This document shows, piece after piece, positions 7,766 through 16,800 of a stretch of 32,859 bases of DNA (the stretch's first letter is position 1; each line of letters starts with the position of its first letter). Origin of the DNA: Synechococcus sp. AG-670-A05. GTDB lineage: Bacteria > Cyanobacteriota > Cyanobacteriia > PCC-6307 > Cyanobiaceae. The stretch is taken from assembly GCA_003211535.1 (NCBI GenBank), contig QCSJ01000014.1, forward strand, positions 1 to 32,859, read 5' to 3'. The notes under the pieces were generated by a model that worked only from the letters and a program-made list of their open reading frames with translations, was not told the origin of the DNA and made no database searches. Both the position numbers and the translations under genes were made by a program.

Positions 7766-9130
7766 ATGACCACCAACACCCTTGATGCCAGCGACCTGAG
7801 GGATAGGGTTCAGGCCCTTGCCAGCGGCGCTGGAATCCGCCATTGGGATCTGGGGGCCGCCTGCAGTGATGACTGCTCAGTTCAGGTGGACCGCGGCGAC
7901 GCTAAGCAGATGAAGGCTGCTCAGCGCAGCTCGATCACAGTGCGGGTCTGGAACAGTGACGGTCTGGTGGGCATCACCAGCACCACCGACCTGACGGATG
8001 CCGGCCTGACCAGAGCTTTGGAAGGTGCCTACCAGGCCAGTGCCTTCGGCAATCCCGATGATGTGCCTCAGTTTTCACCCCTTGCGACGGCTCCGTTGCC
8101 GAATCAGGAACGTCCATTAATGCCCCGCCAGGGAATCTTGACTTTGCTCAAGGACCTGCGCTCGGCAGAAGCTGAGCTGCTCAGCCGTCATCCAGCCATC
8201 GAGACCGTTCCCTACAACGGTCTGGCCGAGTCGCTCTCCACCAATCTCTACATCAACAGCGATGGTGCCCTGCGCAGCATTGAGAGGACCCAGGCAAGTC
8301 TGTATCTTTACGCCCGGGCTGAGGAAAGCGGTCGTAAGCCCCGCAGTTCCGGTGCTATCCGCATGGCCCTCGGCAGCCAGGACCTGGACATCCAGGGATG
8401 CATCGATGAAGCGGTCGAGCGAACCGTCAGCCATCTGGCCTATCAACCGATCGAGACCGGCACCTATCGGGTTTGCTTCACCCCGGAAGCCTTTCTCTCT
8501 CTGATCGGTGCTTTTAGCAGCATCTTCAATGCCAGAGCTGTTCTGGATGGGGTCAGCCTCAGCAGCCGTGAAAGCCTGGGTCAGCAGCTGGCGGTTCCGT
8601 TCCTCTCGCTTGAGGACGATGGCCTTCATCCGGATCACATCAGCGCCTCTCCCTTCGATGGCGAGGGCACACCCACCCAGAAACTCTCATTGATCGAATC
8701 CGGCTTTCTCCGCAATTTCCTGCATTCAGAGGCTACGGCGAGAGCCTTTGGCGTCAAACCAACCGGCCATGCCGGACTGGGCGCCAAGGTGTCCGTCGGC
8801 CCCGATTGGTTTGTGGTCGGCACCACCCCCGGCAGGAGTAGCGGTCTTGGCCTGGACCACAACCTTGAAACGGACACCTTCGTGCTGATCGAGGATCTTT
8901 CCGCCCTTCACGCGGGGGTCAAGTCAACCCAAGGGTCGTTCTCTCTTCCTTTCGACGGTTGGTTGGTGAAAGATGGAGAAAGGATCTCGGTGGAGGCGGC
9001 AACGGTTGCCGGTGATATCCGCAGCCTGCTGACATCAATACTTCATCTGGAAGCTACTCAGGAGGTCACCCACCGTGGTGTCTCCCCCCATGTCTGGGTG
9101 GAGGCCCTGTCCATCACAGGGGAAGCCTGA
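7766..9130 (+). CDS. TldE/PmbA-type protease subunit
   Basis: A 454-residue PmbA/TldE-like protein, the non-catalytic partner of TldD. It has the two-domain family layout but lacks an HExxxH motif; the equivalent region reads FTPEAFLSLIGAFSSIFNA. The C-terminal half contains GFLRNFLHSEATARAFG and GTTPGRSSGLGLDHN, characteristic of the family. It starts with ATG 2 nt after tldD, and fmt begins 2 nt after its stop, so the acsF-tldD-tldE-fmt genes are packed as one transcription unit. Confidence 0.92.
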   Translation: MTTNTLDASDLRDRVQALASGAGIRHWDLGAACSDDCSVQVDRGDAKQMKAAQRSSITVRVWNSDGLVGITSTTDLTDAGLTRALEGAYQASAFGNPDDVPQFSPLATAPLPNQERPLMPRQGILTLLKDLRSAEAELLSRHPAIETVPYNGLAESLSTNLYINSDGALRSIERTQASLYLYARAEESGRKPRSSGAIRMALGSQDLDIQGCIDEAVERTVSHLAYQPIETGTYRVCFTPEAFLSLIGAFSSIFNARAVLDGVSLSSRESLGQQLAVPFLSLEDDGLHPDHISASPFDGEGTPTQKLSLIESGFLRNFLHSEATARAFGVKPTGHAGLGAKVSVGPDWFVVGTTPGRSSGLGLDHNLETDTFVLIEDLSALHAGVKSTQGSFSLPFDGWLVKDGERISVEAATVAGDIRSLLTSILHLEATQEVTHRGVSPHVWVEALSITGEA

Positions 9131-9132
9131 CC

Positions 9133-10143
9133 TTGCGCATCCTCTACTGGGGAACTCCGGCCTATGCCGTGCCAACCCTGACAGAGCTGCACCGGGCCGG
9201 TCACACCGTGGTCGGCGTTGTCAGCCAGCCAGATCGTCGCAGGGGACGTGGTCAGCAGCTTGTACCCTCACCAGTGAAACAGGAGGCTTTGAAGCTCAAA
9301 CTGCCGGTGTTCACGCCGGAGCGGATCAACAAGGATCCCGAGAGCCAGCAGCAGTTGGCAGCACTGGACGCGGATCTATCGGTGGTGGTGGCATTCGGCC
9401 AGATTCTGCCTCTGGAGGTGCTGGAGCAACCACCACTGGGATGCTGGAACGGTCACGGATCCCTGCTACCACGCTGGCGTGGGGCAGCCCCGATCCAATG
9501 GTCGATCCTCAGTGGAGACGACGAAACCGGTGTCGGCGTGATGGCGATGGAGGAGGGTCTCGACACCGGTCCAGTGTTGCTGGAACGCAAGTTGACCATC
9601 GGGCTGCAGGACAATGCCCATGCTCTGGGGGAGCGCCTCAGTGGCATGACGGCGAACTTGATGTTGCAAGCGCTGCCGCTGATCGAGGCAGCGGGTGCCG
9701 GATCAATCAACGACCGCTGGCAACGGCTCGGCCTGCAGCCCCAGGCGGAGGGGAGCTGTTATGCCCGGATGTTGAGCAAACAGGATTTCCAGATTGATTG
9801 GTCCGACTCAGCCCTGGCCATCCACCGCAAGGTGATGGGCCTCTTTCCCCGCGCTCAGACCAGCTGGAGTGGCAAACGGCTAAAGCTCACTGAAACAGAA
9901 CCTCTTATCAAGCGCCTGAAGGGTCAATTAAGCCCAGAGGCTCAGGAACTCCTCGGTCGATGGCCCACTGGTGATGATGCCGGTGGGACCGTTCTGGCCT
10001 GTATACAGAATCTAGGAATTGTGGTGAGCAGTTCCGGCTGTCCGGTGCTGATCCGCGAAGCGCAATTAGAGGGCAAAGCCCGCAGTCGGGGACAGGCACT
10101 GGTGCAACAGCTGGCCTCCGCTGAACATCAGCGCTTCGGATAG
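9133..10143 (+). CDS. Methionyl-tRNA formyltransferase
   Basis: A 336-residue enzyme that formylates initiator Met-tRNA using 10-formyl-tetrahydrofolate. The catalytic Asn and His are seen in WNGHGSLLPRWRGAAPIQ (N106, H108), and the catalytic Asp in EEGLDTGPV. The N-terminal formyltransferase domain (about 1-205) is followed by the OB-fold-like tRNA-binding domain (about 210-320). The gene uses a TTG start 2 nt after tldE; MRILYWGTPAYAVPTL is the expected N-terminus. Length is normal. Confidence 0.95.
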   Translation: MRILYWGTPAYAVPTLTELHRAGHTVVGVVSQPDRRRGRGQQLVPSPVKQEALKLKLPVFTPERINKDPESQQQLAALDADLSVVVAFGQILPLEVLEQPPLGCWNGHGSLLPRWRGAAPIQWSILSGDDETGVGVMAMEEGLDTGPVLLERKLTIGLQDNAHALGERLSGMTANLMLQALPLIEAAGAGSINDRWQRLGLQPQAEGSCYARMLSKQDFQIDWSDSALAIHRKVMGLFPRAQTSWSGKRLKLTETEPLIKRLKGQLSPEAQELLGRWPTGDDAGGTVLACIQNLGIVVSSSGCPVLIREAQLEGKARSRGQALVQQLASAEHQRFG

Positions 10144-10154
10144 GCGTTACTGGT

Positions 10155-10319
10155 TCAAGACTGCCGCATGTCCTGGAGGACCAGCTGATTAGTCAACGAG
10201 CGTTGACGTTGCCACAGGTCATAGAGATCTAAAGCAAGAGCCCGCAGACGTGAAGCATCGAATTCATCGTCAAGCTCACGGCGGAACACTTCGCGCTGGA
10301 ATGCGTCTTCAGGAGCCAT
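10155..10319 (-). CDS. 54-residue ORF with NblA-like pattern
   Basis: A short open frame with ATG at 10319 and stop at 10155, giving 54 residues, starting MAPEDAFQREVFRREL. GAGG lies directly before the ATG and an AT-rich stretch (10328-10350) lies upstream, which could be a promoter. The sequence is highly charged and predicted helical. Its spacing E-xx-F-xxxx-F-xxx-L followed by ALDLYDLW and a basic-aliphatic tail recalls NblA, the small adaptor that sends phycobilisomes to Clp protease (EQQF...F...V...LVKLYEQM in typical NblA). The resemblance is by eye and weak, with a one-residue shift at the LY pair. It could equally be an unrelated small conserved protein. It follows the RibK-like gene by 60 nt on the same strand. 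Confidence 0.6.
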   Translation of the reverse strand: MAPEDAFQREVFRRELDDEFDASRLRALALDLYDLWQRQRSLTNQLVLQDMRQS

Positions 10320-10379
10320 CCTCAAACCCTTATTTATTAATAAATATTAAGAAGAATGGCGCTTCTCCGCCGGTGAAAA

Positions 10380-11033
10380 TCACGACTCGATGTAGAGCTT
10401 ATGGGCACGATCCCACACCGACTGCAACGAGGAGTCGTCCAACATCAGGGCCTGGGGGTGGTGATGTCGCAACCAGCTGCGTCGTTCCTCAAAGCTTGCC
10501 CTGACAAAGAAACCATCCTGAGCTGCAAGCACCCGAAACTTGAGAAACTCGAGCAACTGGGCTCTCAGCCGCAGGCCATCCACGCAGCCAATGCGGTTCC
10601 TGGCATCGTGAATCAGAAGCTTGTTTCCTGGCTCAATCCCCCTGAGCTTGGGTGCCAGCACCTCTACAACGGATCGGTGTTGCTGGTGTCGCTCTTTCGT
10701 TTCCGGATGGGGGTGATAAATCCAGGCCTGCACCTCACGATCAGCAGCTGATTGAAGCGTGATGTGCCAGAACGAGAAGGTTTCCGGTGGGTGCAGGTCG
10801 GTCCAGCGGAGAAGGGGAAAGGTGGCGTCAGGATCGCGAAGCTGCAGCTCCAGTGGTGCGACGCTGAGGTTGAGCGTGCCCGGCCAGCAACTGGAAAGAT
10901 CCAGGCCACGTTGAGCAAACAGGGGCCGCTGCATGGCAATCGTGCCCTTTGGATAGGGCGATGTTGTGCTCTTACCGGACGCCACTCCGTATCCATCCAC
11001 CAGCGTGGTGGAGATCCAGCCGTGTGGAGTCAT
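10380..11033 (-). CDS. RibK/DUF120-like protein (CTP-dependent riboflavin kinase fold)
   Basis: A 217-residue protein that I would expect to be annotated as hypothetical. Its first 155 residues follow the order of archaeal CTP-dependent riboflavin kinases (DUF120): a first strand with a glycine-rich turn (VDGYGVASGKS), the conserved CWPGTLNLSV (the T-L-N motif binds Mg-CTP in archaeal RibK), a middle strand, an AWIYHP strand, and SVVEVLAPKLRGIEPGNKLLI, which matches the terminal (I/V)E(I/V)(I/L)AP..LR....GD strand. A C-terminal extension of about 60 residues is added. The gene overlaps the DUF6464 stop by 4 nt, so it is co-translated. Activity is not shown; it may have lost kinase function. 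Confidence 0.75.
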   Translation of the reverse strand: MTPHGWISTTLVDGYGVASGKSTTSPYPKGTIAMQRPLFAQRGLDLSSCWPGTLNLSVAPLELQLRDPDATFPLLRWTDLHPPETFSFWHITLQSAADREVQAWIYHPHPETKERHQQHRSVVEVLAPKLRGIEPGNKLLIHDARNRIGCVDGLRLRAQLLEFLKFRVLAAQDGFFVRASFEERRSWLRHHHPQALMLDDSSLQSVWDRAHKLYIES

Positions 11034-11368
11034 CGCTCCTCACGGTGGGCGCAGGAGTCGCAAGGTCCCTCTGGCCAGACAGCACAGCGCAGCAGAGGAC
11101 TGCGGGCATTGAAGCGACAGTCGGGATCTCCGATCACCCAACCATGGCGCCACCGCTGGGCGTCTGCCGGCCTGACCTGGGATTTGACCAGAAGGGCCAC
11201 CGAAGCGATCTCGTACCGGCCGTTGCGCAAGGTGTAGCGGTGGCGTCGCTGCAACACGAGAAAACTTTGATCGTCCGTTTCCAGCCAGCGTCCCGGCTGG
11301 GGAGCATTCTCAAGGTCTAGTCGGTCCAGCAAGGCCTCGCTGCCGGCCTGGCGCAGCTCAACCAACAT
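11030..11368 (-). CDS. DUF6464-family protein
   Basis: A protein of 112 residues when started at the ATG at 11368; the open frame extends to 11410, but that would run 53 nt into terC. The N-terminus MLVELRQAG, the core RLDLENAPQPGRWLETD and SFLVLQRRHRY, and the cysteine-bearing tail DPDCRFNARSPLLRCAVW ending in PCDSCAH match DUF6464, found in cyanobacteria and of unknown function. Four cysteines in the C-terminal third (RSPLLRC, GPCDSC) could bind a metal. It overlaps terC by 11 nt and the RibK-like gene by 4 nt, so the three genes form one operon. Confidence 0.75.
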   Translation of the reverse strand: MLVELRQAGSEALLDRLDLENAPQPGRWLETDDQSFLVLQRRHRYTLRNGRYEIASVALLVKSQVRPADAQRWRHGWVIGDPDCRFNARSPLLRCAVWPEGPCDSCAHREER

Positions 11369-12086
11369 GATCGGCCTCCATCGGGATACGGACGGAAAAG
11401 CCCCATGCAAACAGGACGAACACCACCAGTAGGGTCAACCAGTCCGGTTGATTCAACTCTGGAATGAGTACATGTATCAGCAGGCGCAGGGCCACAAAGG
11501 CAACCGACAGAAAACCAGCACTTTCCAGTCGTTCGTACTCATCGAGCCAGCGAATGAACAAACCAGACGTGAAGCGCAAAGCAATGATGCCGATGACAGC
11601 ACCCGTGCTGATCAACAGGATCTGATCACTCACCGCCACAGCCGCCGCAACACTGTCGATTGAGAAGGCCAGATCGGTGAACCCGAGCAGCAGGACGGTC
11701 TGCAGCAAATGTCTTGATTGCGACGGACTGGCCAGACCCGACGCGCCATCAGCCGTGTCCTGGGAGGACTGCCGCAGATGATTGATGAACAGCCAGAACA
11801 GATAGGCGGCAGCCAGAAGTTGGACCCAGGCGCTCTGCAGCACCCATTGAGCCAGGGCAATCAAGCCGACGCGAAGCAGCATCGCCAGACCGATGCCGAT
11901 GTTCAGCGCCAGACGCTCCTGTTCGGGACTGCGGCTGGTCCTGGCGATCGCCGCCAGAGCGACGGCGTTGTCCGCTGACAGGATGAGCTCCAGCATTACC
12001 AGCACTGGCAGCAGAGCCAGCACCTCTGCCCATTGGTCTGCACCCTCGTAAATGTCGGAGAGAGAGGGAAGCGCCGTGATGTCCAT
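11358..12086 (-). CDS. TerC-family integral membrane protein
   Basis: A 242-residue membrane protein with about seven hydrophobic helices and both TerC signature motifs: ELILSADNAVALAAI near residue 33 and LAFSIDSVAAAVAVS near 143. The acidic residues in these motifs are thought to bind metal ions. TerC relatives export manganese in other bacteria, and a chloroplast TerC is needed for thylakoid biogenesis. It is the first gene of the three-gene minus-strand operon. The start at 12086 (MDITALPSLSDI) is 36 bp from the divergent gene at 12123. Substrate is inferred. Confidence 0.88.
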   Translation of the reverse strand: MDITALPSLSDIYEGADQWAEVLALLPVLVMLELILSADNAVALAAIARTSRSPEQERLALNIGIGLAMLLRVGLIALAQWVLQSAWVQLLAAAYLFWLFINHLRQSSQDTADGASGLASPSQSRHLLQTVLLLGFTDLAFSIDSVAAAVAVSDQILLISTGAVIGIIALRFTSGLFIRWLDEYERLESAGFLSVAFVALRLLIHVLIPELNQPDWLTLLVVFVLFAWGFSVRIPMEADHVG

Positions 12087-12122
12087 TACGTCAGCCTAGA
12101 AAGAGCGCATTGGGTGAGGCGG

Positions 12123-12833
12123 ATGCAGGTAAGAGCCGAGTTGTGTCACATCGACACCCTTCGCTGCATCGTGCGTGCCGAGGCCTGGAATGGAGAGCGC
12201 TGTGTCGCCAGCTGCCTTGGTGAAGCGGCTAACGCGGAAGAAGCGGAGGACCGAGCCCGGCAGCGGCTGCGGGAGACGCTGACTGAACCTCAGCACAAAC
12301 CAGAGATCGCACCGGAACCAGCACCCACCCCGGCTCCAGGTCCGACTCCGACTCGGGTACCAAAACCGAGTCATCCGTCCGCGCCAGCGGAGAAACAATC
12401 CGTGTCTCCTCCACTGGATCCCCCCTCAGAAACCCCGACGGATCCTGAGGACTGGAGCGAAGAATTGACGGCCATTGATCTGGAGCTGAAACGCATCGGC
12501 TGGGGACGGGACAAGGAACGCACTTATCTGGAACGGGCCTTCGGCCATGCCAGTCGCCATCGGCTGACCCGCTATGCCGACCTGGTGGCTTACCTGCGTC
12601 AACTGCGGAAACTTCAACCCCAGGAGAAACCGGATCAGGCCCACATTCCGATCTGCCGCAGTGATCTGATCACCCAAGGTGATCAGATGTTGAAGCAGCT
12701 GGGCTGGAAGGCCGACCAGGCTCGAGTATTTCTGCAGGATCACCTTCAGGCCAGCAGTCGCCAGCAACTGACCGATGAACAGCTTCTTCAATTCAACATG
12801 CTGCTGGAGGAACAGGCGATAACGAAAGCATGA
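12123..12833 (+). CDS. Uncharacterised protein with two repeated C-terminal modules
   Basis: A protein of 236 residues from ATG 12123; the frame is open back to 12033, but that would overlap terC. I do not recognise the family. Three parts are visible: an N-terminal segment (1-55) with RCIVRAEAWNGERCVASCLG, a Pro-rich linker (about 62-115), and a helical C-terminus in which a module of about 45 residues appears twice. The repeat copies are LELKRIGWGRDKERTYLERA followed by SRHRLTRYADLVAYLRQL, and QMLKQLGWKADQARVFLQDH followed by SRQQLTDEQLLQFNMLL. No signal peptide or membrane helix is present. The module pattern (LGW, FL, SR-LT, L) is of the kind used as a small binding domain. Confidence 0.75.
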   Translation: MQVRAELCHIDTLRCIVRAEAWNGERCVASCLGEAANAEEAEDRARQRLRETLTEPQHKPEIAPEPAPTPAPGPTPTRVPKPSHPSAPAEKQSVSPPLDPPSETPTDPEDWSEELTAIDLELKRIGWGRDKERTYLERAFGHASRHRLTRYADLVAYLRQLRKLQPQEKPDQAHIPICRSDLITQGDQMLKQLGWKADQARVFLQDHLQASSRQQLTDEQLLQFNMLLEEQAITKA

Positions 12834-12875
12834 TCAAACGCCATCACACTCATAAGATTGCTTAATTCACAACCC

Positions 12876-13403
12876 ATGGCTTTAACCAGACTCACCACTT
12901 TGCTCTTAATCGGATTAAGTGCTCTGATCTTCAGCGAAATGGCATCGGCACAGAACTATTTCCGCAGTCCACCGACGGAGGTAAGCATCCACAATCCCTC
13001 TTCAACAGAAGGGCAGCGCAATCGAACCACTATCAGTATTCGAGTTCCTGCAAATGCTGGGGCAAAACTTGAGCATGTGGTTCTCTCACAACTATCCAGT
13101 CTTGACCGGTGGAAATGGGGCCGCAGGAATCCTGAGATCTATCTGGGTGACTACTTACTACGGCATCGCGGCGAGCCTGGCCTTTCAAAAGCCATAGTGA
13201 CGGAGAGTGGAAATGAGTTGAGTATTCGTTTTGATCCACCCATTGGGCAAGGACGGCAGGTCAATATCGTCTTTCGTGGCTTCAACCCGAAAGCAGATAT
13301 TTACCAATGGGCTACGAGCTTGATCCCTGCCGGTAATGATCCCATCACCAGTGATGGCCCAACTCTGAGGCTTTCTGTTTATCCCAATATTGACTATTGG
13401 TAG
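12876..13403 (+). CDS. Secreted DUF2808-family protein
   Basis: A 175-residue protein starting at ATG 12876 (the frame opens at TTG 12858). A clear signal peptide is seen: basic start, hydrophobic stretch LLLIGLSALIFSEMA, and a cleavage site near ASAQ-NYF (about residue 27). The mature part has the pattern of DUF2808: an early TTISIRVPANAG strand, an acidic-linked LSIRFDPPIGQGRQVNIVF region, and the later YQWATSLIPAGNDPI. The family is exported and of unknown function, and is largely cyanobacterial. TTAATT precedes the start; it is flanked downstream by a 19-nt hairpin at 13431. Confidence 0.78.
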   Translation: MALTRLTTLLLIGLSALIFSEMASAQNYFRSPPTEVSIHNPSSTEGQRNRTTISIRVPANAGAKLEHVVLSQLSSLDRWKWGRRNPEIYLGDYLLRHRGEPGLSKAIVTESGNELSIRFDPPIGQGRQVNIVFRGFNPKADIYQWATSLIPAGNDPITSDGPTLRLSVYPNIDYW

Positions 13404-13430
13404 CCCCCTACTACTCCTGTCAACTCAGAA

Positions 13431-13449
13431 GTCGGTTGGCACCACCGAC
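13431..13449 (+). terminator. Weak hairpin after the DUF2808 gene
   Basis: GTCGGT and ACCGAC are perfect 6-bp arms around a 7-nt loop, 27 nt beyond the DUF2808 stop. No run of T follows, so it is at best a weak or Rho-type terminator, or a messenger-stabilising hairpin. It lies between two convergent genes. Confidence 0.25.
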
Positions 13450-13551
13450 CGCATCAAGGGCGAAGATTAAAGTAATAGTAGATAACGAACGCTATTCATA
13501 TAGACGGCAATCAGCAGGACAGGTGATTCGACGGTATGCATTGTCGGTGGA

Positions 13552-13788
13552 TCAAGCTGTTCGCCCGCGATCGATTGGTCGCGGAGGTGTGGGGATCTGA
13601 ATCAAGGGAATAGAGGACAACACCAAAACACTGCCCACGGCCAGAAAGACCATCAGGGGTATGGATCGCACCAGCGGCTGCTGCTCCAACGGCTCACCAC
13701 AGCGATAACAAACTGGAACGACACCCCGAGGTGGCTTCAACACCACAGCCGGTCCACAGCAACAGGATGGACAACGGAAGCGCGGCAA
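13552..13788 (-). CDS. Small zinc-ribbon membrane protein
   Basis: A 78-residue protein with a zinc-ribbon-like N-terminus and one membrane helix. Two cysteine pairs are visible, CPSCCC near residue 6 and CYRCGEPL near 27, about 20 residues apart. A hydrophobic segment IPLMVFLAVGSVLVLSSIPL spans about residues 44-63. A TTG at 13788 is the best start: no ATG lies upstream before an in-frame stop at 13825-13827. It is divergent to mfd, with 62 bp between the two starts. Function unknown; membrane-bound zinc-ribbon proteins of this size are common in picocyanobacteria. Confidence 0.6.
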   Translation of the reverse strand: MPRFRCPSCCCGPAVVLKPPRGVVPVCYRCGEPLEQQPLVRSIPLMVFLAVGSVLVLSSIPLIQIPTPPRPIDRGRTA

Positions 13789-13850
13789 AGTTCTGACTCG
13801 GTCGATTGCACCATATTGCGAAGATCAGCGATTGCCGACTGAACAGAGCC

Positions 13851-16800
13851 ATGTCCCTGCGTTCCCTGGTGACCCAGCTGCGTGATGCAGCCCTCACTGG
13901 CGAACTGCTGCAGCGCAGCGGGCGTGATGAGCGTCTGCTCCTGCGCGGTGCCGGTCGGATCAGCCGTGCACTGCTCGCCAGCGCCCTTGCACAAAGGGAA
14001 AAGAGGCCGTTGCTGGTGGTAGTGCCCACCCTTGAAGAAGCCGGTCGCTGGTCAGCTCTGCTGGAATTGATGGGTTGGAGCAGCGCCAACCTGTATCCCA
14101 CCAGTGAGGGGTCCCCCTACGAACCGTTTGATCCCACCAGCGAGATCATATGGGGACAGCTGCAGGTTCTGAGTGACCTAATCGGCGGCGATGATCCAGC
14201 GGGGAAAGCTATCGTCGCCACAGAGCGTTGCCTTCAGCCTCACCTTCCGCCGCGGACATCGCTTGAGGCCATCTGTCGTACCCTGAAAAAGGGTGATGAG
14301 CTTGACCTGGACGACCTGGCCGACACTTTGGCCCGCCTTGGATATGAACGGGTCTCCACCATCGACCAGGAAGGCACGTGGAGTCGCCGCGGCGACATCG
14401 TCGACATCTACCCGGTGAGCACTGAACTGCCGGTGCGACTTGAGTTCTTCGGGGAAGAGCTGGACAAACTCAGGGAATTTGACCCTGCTACCCAGCGCTC
14501 GCTCGATCCTGTGGAGCGGCTGCAGCTCACCCCGACGGGATTCGGACCGCTGGTGGCCGATCAACTGCGTGACACCATGCCGGAAGGCCTGGATCGACTG
14601 CTAGGGGATGAGGCCACAGAAGAACTTCTTGAGGGAGGCACACCCGAAGGGCTTCGTCGGCTGATGGGTCTGGCCTGGGGGCAACCCGCCTGCCTGCTCG
14701 ACTTCCTCCCGGCCTCCACTGCGGTTGTTATCGATGAGCGCCGTCACGGACTGGCCCATGGCCAGCAGTGGCTGGATCACGCCATCGATCATCACGGCGA
14801 CATGGCCAGCGAGCTCGGACTATCGGAGGAGGAACGTGATGCGCTGTGGCCAGCGGTCCTGCAGCGCAACATCGAGGAGGCCTACGCCTTAGCTGAGGCC
14901 CGCCATGGTTTTGACATGGCAGAGCTGCTCGAGGAAGACGGTCATCCCAACAGCTTCAACCTCGCCAGTCGTCAGATGCCGGCGTACCCGAATCAGTTCG
15001 GCAAACTCGGCGGTCTGATCAAGGGCTTCCAAAAGGAAAAAACCGCGGTCTGGTTGATCTCCGCACAACCCAGTCGGGCGGTGGCTCTGCTGGAGGAGCA
15101 CGACTGCATCGGCCGCTTTGTTCCCAATCCAGCCGATGCGCCGGCCATTGCGCGGTTGATCGAACAGAACACGCCAGTGGCGCTGAAATTCTCAGGCACC
15201 GCTGAGTTGGAGGGGTTGCAACTACCGGCCTGGCGGCTAGCCCTGGTCACGGACCGCGAGTTCTTCGGACAACAGACCCTGGGTTCCAGCGGTTATGTGC
15301 GACGTCGCCGCAAGGCGGCCAGCCGCACGGTGGACCCCAACAAGATGCGGCCAGGGGACTTTGTAGTCCATCGCAACCACGGCATCGGTCGATTCAAAGC
15401 GATAGAAAAGCTGGCGGTGTCCGGCGACGTGCGCGATTACCTCGTGGTGCAGTACGCCGACGGCATCCTTCGGGTTGCTGCAGACCAACTGGGCAGCCTC
15501 GGCCGTTACCGGGCCACCAGCGAGACCCCACCTCAACTCAGCAAGATGGGAGGTGCAACCTGGACCAAAGCCAAGGAACGGGCCAAGAAGGCTGTTCGCA
15601 AGGTGGCGATGGACCTTGTGAAGCTCTATGCGGAGCGGCAGCAGGCCAACGGCTTCGCTTTCCCCAGTGACGGTCCCTGGCAGTGCGAACTGGAGGAGTC
15701 GTTCCCCTATGAGCCGACCCCGGATCAAATCAAGGCCACCGCCGATGTGAAGCGCGATATGGAAAAGGCCGAACCTATGGACCGTTTGGTCTGCGGTGAT
15801 GTCGGTTTCGGCAAGACGGAAGTAGCCATACGCGCCATCTTCAAAGCGATCACGGCGGGGAAACAAGTAGCCATGCTGGCCCCCACCACCGTGCTGGCCC
15901 AGCAGCACTGGCGAACCCTGTCCGAACGGTTTGCCCCATACCCGATCAAGGTGGCGCTGTTGAACCGCTTCCGCACGGCATCAGAACGGAAGACGATTCT
16001 GGAGGGGCTCAAGGGGGGCACGATCGATGCTGTAGTCGGCACCCATCAGCTGCTTGGCAAAGGAGCCTCGTTCAACCAGCTCGGCTTGCTGGTGGTCGAT
16101 GAAGAACAGCGCTTCGGCGTCAATCAGAAAGAGAAGATCAAGGTTCTGCGCAAGGACGTCGACGTTCTCACTCTGTCGGCGACGCCGATCCCCAGAACGC
16201 TTTATATGAGCTTGTCAGGGGTGCGGGAAATGAGCCTGATCACCACCCCACCGCCGCTGCGACGTCCGATCAAAACCCATCTGGCTGCCTTGGATCAGGA
16301 AGCGGTTCGCAGCGCCATCCGCCAGGAACTGGACCGAGGCGGACAGGTGTTCTACGTGGTGCCCCGGGTGGAGGGCATCGAGGACGTGTCTGCGGGATTG
16401 CGAGAGATGCTGCCAGGTCTAAAGCTGCTGGTGGCCCATGGCCAGATGGCCGAGGGCGAACTGGAGAGCGCGATGGTGGCGTTCAATGCCGGTGAGGCCG
16501 ATGTGATGCTATGCACCACCATCGTCGAGAGCGGGCTCGACATCCCTCGGGTGAACACGATTCTGATCGAGGATGCCCACCGCTTCGGACTTGCCCAGCT
16601 CTACCAGCTGCGTGGCCGTGTAGGACGAAGTGGCATTCAGGCTCACGCCTGGTTGTTCTATCCCGGCAATGGTTCCCTTAGTGACAACGCACGCCAACGC
16701 TTGCGAGCCATCCAGGAGTTCGCACAGCTCGGCAGTGGTTATCAGCTGGCCATGCGCGACATGGAGATCCGCGGCGTCGGCAACCTGCTGGGGGTGGAGC

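Noticed and set aside
13565-13584. Inverted repeat CCGCGA/TCGCGG as a terminator
   Set aside because: It lies inside the end of the zinc-ribbon gene, has no T-run and may be chance in GC-rich sequence.
15237-15908. 223-residue minus-strand frame inside mfd
   Set aside because: Antisense shadow of a GC-rich conserved gene; no family motif.
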